Shown here in pieces: positions 58,462 to 64,000 of a DNA stretch of 64,000 nucleotides. Both the position numbers and the translations under genes were made by a program. The DNA is from Stigmatella aurantiaca DW4/3-1 (lineage in GTDB: Bacteria; Myxococcota; Myxococcia; Myxococcales; Myxococcaceae), in NCBI RefSeq assembly GCF_000165485.1, contig NC_014623.1:4607501-4671500 (forward strand). Reading direction: 5' to 3'. Under the pieces are notes generated by a model. That model had not been told where the DNA came from and ran no database searches. It was given only the letters and a program-made list of their open reading frames with translations. Every line of letters begins with the position of its first letter. Position 1 is the first letter of the stretch.

Positions 58462-58883
58462 CCTGCACTTCCCAGCACGTGGCGAACGAAGAAGACCGTC
58501 AGAGCTCCCGTGGCCATGAACGTCAGCGTGGCGACGAACGACCGCCTCGAGCCCCTTGCAAGGCCGCACACTCCATGACCGCTGGTGCAGCCATTTCCCA
58601 GCCGCGTGCCCACGCCCACCAATAACCCCGCTGCCACCAGCCATCCCGACCCGGGGGCATGGGACGTCCCCAGCGTCTCGGGCCACACGACACGCAGGAG
58701 CAGCCCTCCGCCGACCAGTCCCCCCAGGAAGGCCAGGCGCCAGCCTCGCTCTCCCTTCATCTCCCCGAAGAGCCCTCCCGCGATACCACTGATTCCCGCG
58801 ATGCGTCCGTTGAACAGCAGTAGGAGCGAAGCGCTCAACCCGATGAGAGCGCCGCCCAGGAGTGGAAGAAGCAAAGAGGACAT
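58458..58883 (-). CDS. YeeE/YedE-type sulfur-transport protein, first subunit
   Basis: The 141-residue membrane protein begins [20 protein letters not shown] and has the signature [19 protein letters not shown], whose Cys is thought to relay the sulfur compound. The ATG at 58883 follows AAGAGG and gives the normal length of the split family; the open frame upstream has no membrane features. It is the first gene of the pair. Confidence 0.9.
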   Translation of the reverse strand: MSSLLLPLLGGALIGLSASLLLLFNGRIAGISGIAGGLFGEMKGERGWRLAFLGGLVGGGLLLRVVWPETLGTSHAPGSGWLVAAGLLVGVGTRLGNGCTSGHGVCGLARGSRRSFVATLTFMATGALTVFFVRHVLGSAG

Positions 58884-59149
58884 AAGGCCTTTGGCTGGGG
58901 TTGAGCGCGGGATCTTAACGCACCCGGCTTCAGCCCGCTGAACGCGCGGCGGACAGTGCCGCCCTTCGTTGAGAGCCTTCGCTCGGATGCGTCTATTCAG
59001 CCGGACGCTCCGCTCAATCGACAGCCCGGCAATGCCACCCTGGCCTTGCGTCAGGCGCTGCGCCACGCGCGGCACGTGACCGAATGCCCGTCTTAGCAGG
59101 CCGCCCCGGCTCTACAAAGCCACGCCCTTATTATTTATCAATCAGATTT
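58884..59149. other. intergenic stretch with one possible short frame
   Basis: The stretch between the sulfur-transport genes and the CsbD promoter holds a plus-strand frame of 46 residues (GTG 58956 to TAG 59096) with moderate GC at third positions and no recognisable match. It may be a gene remnant. Nothing else was seen. Confidence 0.35.
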
Positions 59150-59193
59150 ATTGTTTGTCGTGGACTTGACAAACAATTCTTGAGGCCTAGCTT
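59150..59193 (+). promoter_or_regulatory. CsbD gene promoter with overlapping dyad
   Basis: TTGACA (59166-59171) is followed after 16 nt by TAGCTT (59188-59193), a weak -10. The -35 is embedded in a perfect 10-bp dyad, ATTGTTTGTC (59150-59159) and GACAAACAAT (59168-59177), with an 8-nt centre. The region is unusually AT-rich for this genome. Confidence 0.5.
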
Positions 59194-59221
59194 ACGGTAC
59201 ACCAAAAAAGGAATAGCAAAT

Positions 59222-59416
59222 ATGAATCAAGACCAGGTAAATGGCGTTTGGGAGCAGTTCAGGGGCAAGGCGAAGCAGGTGTGGGGGGAGCTCACCGACG
59301 ATGACTTCATGAAGGCGGAAGGGTCGACGGACAGACTGTACGGCATCATTCAGCAGCGATTCGGTGACACCAAGGAAGCGATCAAGGCAAAGTTGGACAA
59401 GCTGAAGCTTCCGTAA
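59222..59416 (+). CDS. CsbD-family stress protein
   Basis: The 64-residue product has the CsbD pattern MNQDQVNGVWEQFRGKAKQV, with WGELTDDD and the KLDKLK end. CsbD-type proteins are abundant, small helical stress proteins, sigma-B dependent in Bacillus. The ATG at 59222 is clear. A tiny stem CTTCCGT/ACGGAAG surrounds the stop codon. It is followed by the GlsB-type gene, a pair often seen in stress operons. Confidence 0.92.
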   Translation: MNQDQVNGVWEQFRGKAKQVWGELTDDDFMKAEGSTDRLYGIIQQRFGDTKEAIKAKLDKLKLP

Positions 59417-59598
59417 ACGGAAGACTGCGCCAGCGGTGGGCGGCGCCTGCCGCTCGCCCAGCGTTACGCTACGACGTGCGGCTCATTCCTGGAGCTGCGC
59501 GACACCGCAATGAAAACCATGCGGATCTTGGTGGACGGCCACCTGCAGGCTTGCTGACAGGGCCGGTTCCACCCTATTTCGTTACACAAAGGCAATCA

Positions 59599-59871
59599 AT
59601 GAATCCGGCATATGGAATCGTATTGTGGATCATCATCGGCGCGCTCGCGGGCTGGATTGGCAGCAAGATCATGGGCACTGATGCGCGCCAAGGAGGACTG
59701 GCGAACATCGTTATTGGAATCATCGGGGCTGTGGTCGGTGGTTTTGCTTCCCGTCTCTTCTTCGGGAATGACGCCAATACCAACAGCTTGCTGGGCAGTT
59801 TCCTGATCGCGCTGATGGGATCGTGCGCGGTCATTTTCGCCTGGAAGACTGTCTCACACCGCAAGGCTTGA
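59599..59871 (+). CDS. GlsB/YeaQ/YmgE-family membrane stress protein
   Basis: The 90-residue inner-membrane protein has three hydrophobic helices, starting IVLWIIIGALAGWIGSKIMG, and the Gly-rich NIVIGIIGAVVGGFASR core. These proteins were once called transglycosylase-associated and are widely stress-induced. The ATG at 59599 fits the family start; the frame opens upstream without features. It lies 182 bp after CsbD on the same strand and may share its transcript. Confidence 0.92.
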   Translation: MNPAYGIVLWIIIGALAGWIGSKIMGTDARQGGLANIVIGIIGAVVGGFASRLFFGNDANTNSLLGSFLIALMGSCAVIFAWKTVSHRKA

Positions 59872-60022
59872 CCCGTTCCTTCGGTTGACGAATCCCTCAC
59901 CTGTTTGGACACAGTGTGGGCGCTGCGCCCGACTTTCAATCTCTCCCAATGTATCGCGCGCTCCCCACGCTCTTCTCAAGCTTCCCCTTCTCATCGCCAT
60001 GGAAGAACAACGGAGTGACGCA

Positions 60023-61165
60023 ATGCTTCACACATGGGCTGTTCCGAAAACAATTAGGAAAAACTTTATTTTTATCACCCCAATCACCCTGGCCCTGCTG
60101 GCATTCCCGATGCCAGCGCGGGCCGCTGACTTCGGATTGAAGTTCGAGCCCGGAGTGGCGGTGCCGCTGACCGCCCCCCAGTCGCAGCTCTACAAAACCG
60201 GAGGTGGCCTCACCCTGAAGGCGCTCTTCGGCTTGAACCAATATCTGGACATTGGCCCCAGCGTGACCCTGCTTCAGTTGCCTGCGACGGCGGATCAGAT
60301 GGAGCCCGGAGCGGCGTGGGCGTTCGGCGGAGGACTGCGCTTCAAGCGGCCCCATAACGCTCCCGGCGGTTCCGAGGGGTTCTTCGCCATCTCGCCCTGG
60401 GCGGATGCTGACGCCCTCTATGTCCGCACCGGCTCGCTCAACCGTCCTGGCCTCGCCGTCGCCGCGGGCCTCTCCATTCCCATCGGAGAGACACGGTCGT
60501 TCTGGGCCGGCCCGTTCGTTCGCTACCTCCACATCATCCAGCACGGCCGCGCCGACTACGACAACCATGACGCCAAGATCTTGAGCGTGGGCGTCAGCCT
60601 GGAGGTCGGACCCGGTCTCCCGCGCAAGCACGAGGCCGTCGCCGCCGTGGAGGTCCGCACCATCCCCCAGGAGACCTTCTCCTGTCCTGACCGTGACAAG
60701 GACGGCGTCCCCGACAACGTGGACCGCTGCACCCACGTGGCGGGGCCGATGGACTCGTGGGGCTGCCCTGAATACAAAAAGGTGGTCGTCAACCGGGACA
60801 AGTTGGTGCTGAAGGAGAAGCTCTACTTCGCCTGGAACCAGAGCACGCTCGAAGAGGCATCGTTCCCAGTGCTCGATGAGGCCGTACAAGCGCTGAAGGA
60901 CAACCCGGACTTTCGCGTGCAGATCGAAGGGCACAGCGACTCGTCCGGCGCGGACGATAACAACCAGACGCTCTCCGAGAAGCGGGCGAAGACGGTGTTG
61001 GATTACCTCGTGGCGCACGGCATCGCAAAGGAGCGGCTCGTCTCGAAGGGCTTCAGCTCGTCCGTCCCTCTCGACACCAACAACACGGTCGCCGGTCGCG
61101 AGAACAACCGCCGCGTCGAGTTCGTTGTCAACTTCAACATCCTGAATGACGGGAGCACGAAATGA
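60023..61165 (+). CDS. OmpA-family outer-membrane protein with calcium-binding-type linker
   Basis: The 380-residue product has a signal peptide (to about 34, ending ARA) and an N-terminal beta-barrel-like part (35-215). A thrombospondin-type-3-like stretch with DRDKDGVPDNVD follows (about 223-235), where Asp ligands may bind calcium. A C-terminal OmpA domain follows (about 265-375), with LSEKRAKTVLDYLV and ENNRRVEFV for peptidoglycan contact. The ATG at 60023 is preferred because GGAG lies 8 nt upstream. Its stop overlaps the next start as ATGA. Confidence 0.93.
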   Translation: MLHTWAVPKTIRKNFIFITPITLALLAFPMPARAADFGLKFEPGVAVPLTAPQSQLYKTGGGLTLKALFGLNQYLDIGPSVTLLQLPATADQMEPGAAWAFGGGLRFKRPHNAPGGSEGFFAISPWADADALYVRTGSLNRPGLAVAAGLSIPIGETRSFWAGPFVRYLHIIQHGRADYDNHDAKILSVGVSLEVGPGLPRKHEAVAAVEVRTIPQETFSCPDRDKDGVPDNVDRCTHVAGPMDSWGCPEYKKVVVNRDKLVLKEKLYFAWNQSTLEEASFPVLDEAVQALKDNPDFRVQIEGHSDSSGADDNNQTLSEKRAKTVLDYLVAHGIAKERLVSKGFSSSVPLDTNNTVAGRENNRRVEFVVNFNILNDGSTK

Positions 61166-62583
61166 GAAGCCTGAAGACTGGAGTCCTGTTCCTGCTGTTC
61201 TCCTTGATGACCGCCTGCGGGCAGCAACTGGTCGAGTTCCCCGACGACACCAACGACCCGGGTGATGACGCCGGCAGCGGCGGTGACGCCGGCAGCGGCG
61301 GTGACGCTGGCAGCGGCGGTGACGCTGGCATCTCGCCAACCGTCGTCTCCACCAGACCCGCGAATGCCGCGACGTCGGTCGCCGTCAATGCCCCCATCAC
61401 CGCGACCTTCAGCACGGAGATGAACCCTGCGACGCTGTCCACGGCGTTCACGCTGAGGCAAGACGCGACCTTCGTGGCTGGAGATGTGGCCTACCTCGGC
61501 ACCACCGCGACGCTGACCCCCAAGGGCAACCTCGCTCCGGGTTCCGTGTTCACCGCGACGATCTCGACCGCGAGCAAGGACCTTGAGGGCCACGCCCTGG
61601 CCACGGACTACACGTGGAGCTTCACCACGGATGCTCACATCATCTCGCCGACCGTCATCGCCTCAAGCCCGGTGAACGCCGCGACGAACGTGTCGACCAA
61701 CAAGAGAATCATGGCCACCTTCAACAAGGGGATGAACCCGGCGACGATCACCACCTCGACCTTCACCGTGTATCAAGGGGCGACGGCTGTCGCAGGCGCT
61801 GTCACCTGGTCGGCGGCAACCAACGAGGCGACCTTCACGCCGACCCTCCCGCTTGAACTGTCGCAGACCTATACGGCGACAATCTCGACGGGCGCCCAGG
61901 ATGCGGCGGGCAGCTCATTGGCAACCAACCACGATTGGAGCTTCACCACGGGTGCCTGCAGCCAATTGCCAGTCGAACTCGGCTCGGCCGGCAACTTCGC
62001 GGTGATGGCTGGCTCCACCGTGACCAGTACCGGTCAGACCTCGGTCACGGGAGACCTCGGGGTGAGTTCAGGCACTGCCATCACCGGGTTCCCGCCTGGA
62101 AAACTCATCGGGGCGAAGCATGCGGGAGATCCGACGGCGGCCCAGGGTATTGCCGACTTGACGGCGGCCTACAACAATGCTGCGGGGCGATCGCTGTGCC
62201 CAGTCACCGTGGCCGGAAACCTCGGCGGACAGACGCTGACACCTGGCCTCTACAAGTCGACGTCCTCCCTCGCGATCTCCGAGGGGGATCTCACGCTCGA
62301 CGCCAAGGGTGATGGGGACGCAGTCTTCATCTTCCAGATGGCGTCCACGTTGACCACCACCGCCGGGCGCCAGGTCGTCCTGACCGGGGGCGCCAGATCG
62401 ACCAACATCTTCTGGCAGGTCGGCACCTCGGCGACCTTCGGAACAACGTCCTCCTTTCAAGGAACGGTCATGGCGGATCAAGCAATCACGTTGAATACAG
62501 GTGCCACGCTGAACGGAAGAGCGTTGGCCCGGATTGGCGCGGTCGCCTTGGATGACAACACGATCGTGAAGCCCGCGCCGTAG
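61162..62583 (+). CDS. lipoprotein with two Ig-like domains and an ice-binding (DUF3494) domain
   Basis: The 473-residue product has a lipoprotein signal ending MTAC (C19) and a Gly/Asp-rich repetitive linker (28-55). Two Big-5 type bacterial Ig-like domains follow (about 58-155 and 165-265), each opening with the S-P-x-N-A-A-T-x-V motif. A DUF3494 domain (about 273-470) closes it; DUF3494 is the ice-binding beta-solenoid fold. In non-polar bacteria such proteins may act in adhesion rather than ice binding. Its start overlaps the OmpA stop, so the two are probably made together at the cell surface. Confidence 0.9.
   Translation: MRSLKTGVLFLLFSLMTACGQQLVEFPDDTNDPGDDAGSGGDAGSGGDAGSGGDAGISPTVVSTRPANAATSVAVNAPITATFSTEMNPATLSTAFTLRQDATFVAGDVAYLGTTATLTPKGNLAPGSVFTATISTASKDLEGHALATDYTWSFTTDAHIISPTVIASSPVNAATNVSTNKRIMATFNKGMNPATITTSTFTVYQGATAVAGAVTWSAATNEATFTPTLPLELSQTYTATISTGAQDAAGSSLATNHDWSFTTGACSQLPVELGSAGNFAVMAGSTVTSTGQTSVTGDLGVSSGTAITGFPPGKLIGAKHAGDPTAAQGIADLTAAYNNAAGRSLCPVTVAGNLGGQTLTPGLYKSTSSLAISEGDLTLDAKGDGDAVFIFQMASTLTTTAGRQVVLTGGARSTNIFWQVGTSATFGTTSSFQGTVMADQAITLNTGATLNGRALARIGAVALDDNTIVKPAP
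61261..61332 (+). repeat. 18-bp tandem repeats coding a Gly-Asp-Ala-Gly-Ser linker
   Basis: Three to four units of GGTGACGCCGGCAGCGGC with C/T variants at one site encode GDAGSG repeats between the lipid anchor and first Ig-like domain. The unit number can change by slippage. Confidence 0.8.
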
Positions 62584-62602
62584 GCCGCCCATGCGTTCCG
62601 TT

Positions 62603-63499
62603 CTACTTCACCAGGAGTTCACTCGGAAGGGTGGCGTGCAATTCCAGGCGCTCGCCCGTGAGGGGATGTACGAAGCAAAGCCTCTCCGCGTGTAGCAGAT
62701 AACCCGTGTCCCCGAGCAGTCCCGGCTGCTCGGCGCGCGGGACACCTCCCACGGTGTAGACGGGATCTCCCTCGAGCGGGTGCCCGATGAAGGCCAGGTG
62801 GATGCGGATCTGCTGCGAGCGGCCTGTCTGGATATCCACCTCGAAGAGGGTACTCGCCGCGCGCCGCTGGAGCACGCGCGCCAGACTCCGGGACGCCTTG
62901 CCGCTGGGGAGCGCCATGGAGAGCAGGCCCCGCCCCGGATGCACCGCCTCGCCGATGGGCGCGGTGATGTCGTAGGCATCCTGGGAGGCCACGTGGCTCG
63001 ACAGGGCCCGGTAGCGCTTCTCCACCTCGTGTTCTCTCCAGGCCCTGGACAGCTTCGCCGCCGCGTCGTGCGTGCGCGCGAAGAGCACGAGGCCCGAGGT
63101 GCCGCGCCCCAGCCGGTGCAGGGGGCTCACCTCCGGGAAGCGCTCCCGCACGACGTGGAGCAGGGTGTTCACGAGGAAGCCACCCCCCGGCATCGTGGGC
63201 AGTCCGCCCGGCTTGTCGACCGCGAGGATTGCCTCGTCCGCATACACGAGCGTGTAGTCGCGCGGCGTCTCCTTCTCCTCCCAGGGGGGCCGGTTCCAGA
63301 CGAGCCTCTGGCCGGGTTTCAGAAGCTCCTCGCCCGTCGCGGGCAGGTCATCCAACAGGACTTCGCCTCGCGCGAGCCGCTCCCGCCACACCGGCTCCGG
63401 AGAGTGCCGGTAGGAGGCGACCAGATAGGAGAGCGTGCTCTGTCCTCGGGCCCGGACACCGAGTTGTTCGCGGTAGGCATAGCCCGTGTTGAACGCCAT
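62603..63499 (-). CDS. RluA-family RNA pseudouridine synthase
   Basis: This 298-residue enzyme converts uridine to pseudouridine in RNA. The catalytic motif HRLGRGTSGLVLFA holds the Asp-equivalent region of the family; note that the usual D of HRLDxxTSG is replaced by G here, so activity is uncertain. The rest matches well: DEAILAVDKPGGLPTMPGGG, then RYRALSS and GRSQQIRIHLAFIGHPLEGD. The ATG at 63499 is preferred over GTG at 63511 because of the spacing from GAGGGT. It converges on the ice-binding gene. Confidence 0.88.
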   Translation of the reverse strand: MAFNTGYAYREQLGVRARGQSTLSYLVASYRHSPEPVWRERLARGEVLLDDLPATGEELLKPGQRLVWNRPPWEEKETPRDYTLVYADEAILAVDKPGGLPTMPGGGFLVNTLLHVVRERFPEVSPLHRLGRGTSGLVLFARTHDAAAKLSRAWREHEVEKRYRALSSHVASQDAYDITAPIGEAVHPGRGLLSMALPSGKASRSLARVLQRRAASTLFEVDIQTGRSQQIRIHLAFIGHPLEGDPVYTVGGVPRAEQPGLLGDTGYLLHAERLCFVHPLTGERLELHATLPSELLVK

Positions 63500-63588
63500 G
63501 TCGCTAGCCACCCTCGTGATGCTCTTCGCGCTGGACGTCTTCGCGTGCTCCCAGTGTGGAGACGGTGTGCTGATGCGCTCCTCATACC

Positions 63589-63721
63589 ATGGAGGGCCCT
63601 TTTTGCGCTTCTATGAGCCAGGAAGATCGGGAGCGGATGTATCAGCGGACGGGTGCCGCGCTTCCCCGTGAGCCGCGTGGGCGAGGCGGATGACGTGGCC
63701 CAGACTTACATGGATTCGTAG
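63589..63721 (+). pseudogene. C-terminal piece of an SDR oxidoreductase, frameshifted
   Basis: The plus strand reads GPFCASMSQEDRERMYQRTG, then ALP. After a one-base shift it continues as VSRVGEADDVAQTYMDS and stops at 63719-63721. The pattern MSEEDRERMY...LPVGRVGEADDIAQTYLYLM is a common end of short-chain dehydrogenases. An extra C near 63664-63667 breaks the frame. The final TGxxxxxDGG segment is missing. Confidence 0.55.
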
Positions 63722-63789
63722 CCAATGCCACTGGATGCGCCGGTGACGACAGCGAGCAGCCGGATCTTTCCTTGTTCCAATGAAGTCAT
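63706..63789 (-). pseudogene. N-terminal piece of an SDR oxidoreductase
   Basis: The minus strand encodes 27 residues, MTSLEQGKIRLLAVVTGASS, then GIGYESM and a stop. VTGASSGIG is the coenzyme-binding motif of short-chain dehydrogenases. The piece meets the plus-strand SDR fragment tail to tail at 63706-63721, which indicates a rearrangement breakpoint. Confidence 0.6.
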
Positions 63790-63797
63790 CTGCAGCG

Positions 63798-63989
63798 TCA
63801 GCGTTCAACCCAGTGCGCGAAGAACGGTTTGGCGCTCTCCGGCATGGAATCGAAGGCCGCCTGCGGGATCAGGGGGACTGAATTGTCTTTCCCCTTGGAA
63901 TCACGCAGAAGCCGCTCGTATTCAGGTGAGCCTTTCCTGCGGAACTCAAGGTTGAGCCACCACGCTGAGTAGCGCACATTCAAGGCCAT
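63798..63989 (-). CDS. small protein or C-terminal part of a gene cut by the window edge
   Basis: The 63-residue frame (ending FDSMPESAKPFFAHWVER) looks coding, with ordinary codon use. An ATG is present at 63989, but the frame also stays open to the right edge, so it may be the end of a longer gene. I recognise no family. It ends 9 bp before the start of the minus-strand SDR remnant. Confidence 0.5.
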   Translation of the reverse strand: MALNVRYSAWWLNLEFRRKGSPEYERLLRDSKGKDNSVPLIPQAAFDSMPESAKPFFAHWVER

Positions 63990-64000
63990 TCTGGGCCCAG

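Overview
This is a 64-kb high-GC window with strong G/C bias at third codon positions. That bias produces very long antisense open frames, for example opposite gltB and carB. Many encoded proteins are secreted lipoproteins or hydrolases. There is a bacterial SNF2 helicase, a sigma-54 activator, a kinase-receiver-kinase signalling protein, and a lipoprotein with a QQSAL-type mature start. Together these point to a predatory, fruiting myxobacterium of the Cystobacter/Stigmatella/Myxococcus group. This is inferred from gene content and style; no rRNA or other phylogenetic marker was compared.

Layout. (1) 1-9.5 kb: a partial alpha/beta hydrolase behind a sigma-54 activator, a divergent zinc-type cation exporter, an unassigned barrel-like protein, rsmD, coaD, a Pro/Ala-rich secreted protein, and carB without carA. 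(2) 9.5-11 kb: amtB with a candidate sigma-54 promoter and an 11-bp perfect dyad just upstream. (3) 11-23.5 kb: four secreted glycosidases on the minus strand (GH30+CBM, GH18+CBM, GH3, GH30+ricin lectin), interrupted by a metallo-hydrolase-fold lipoprotein and an oxidoreductase/AraC pair. A self-contained gene for a 53-residue secreted four-cysteine peptide ends the block. (4) 23.5-31.3 kb: cstA and a YbdD-type gene, an SNF2 helicase with a SWIM zinc finger, and envelope proteins. (5) 31.3-49 kb: a subtilisin-like protease with a near-consensus promoter, a hybrid kinase, a DUF885 metallopeptidase-like lipoprotein, a methyltransferase, recD2, two transporters, an esterase, a TPR protein and a serine-hydrolase remnant. 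(6) 49-55.3 kb: gltBD. (7) 55.5-64 kb: an AlaX-type editing protein, a hydrolase, a two-gene sulfur-transport (YeeE/YedE) operon, a stress/envelope group (CsbD, GlsB/YeaQ, OmpA, ice-binding-domain lipoprotein), an RluA-type pseudouridine synthase, and decayed SDR fragments at the right edge.

How the genes work together. carB, amtB and gltBD serve nitrogen assimilation. The secreted glycosidases, protease, esterase and lipoproteins fit extracellular degradation of polymers or prey. The CsbD-to-ice-binding block looks like a stress and surface module, in which OmpA and the ice-binding lipoprotein overlap by ATGA and are probably translationally coupled.

I found no CRISPR array, tRNA, rRNA, prophage or intact insertion sequence, and nothing that is clearly a new multi-gene system. 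The least explained and most testable items are the four-cysteine secreted peptide gene with its operator-like promoter, the duplicated CBM-plus-terminator cassette, the stress/envelope group, and several gene remnants in the intergenic regions (serine hydrolase, IS91-type zinc domain, two SDR pieces meeting tail to tail).
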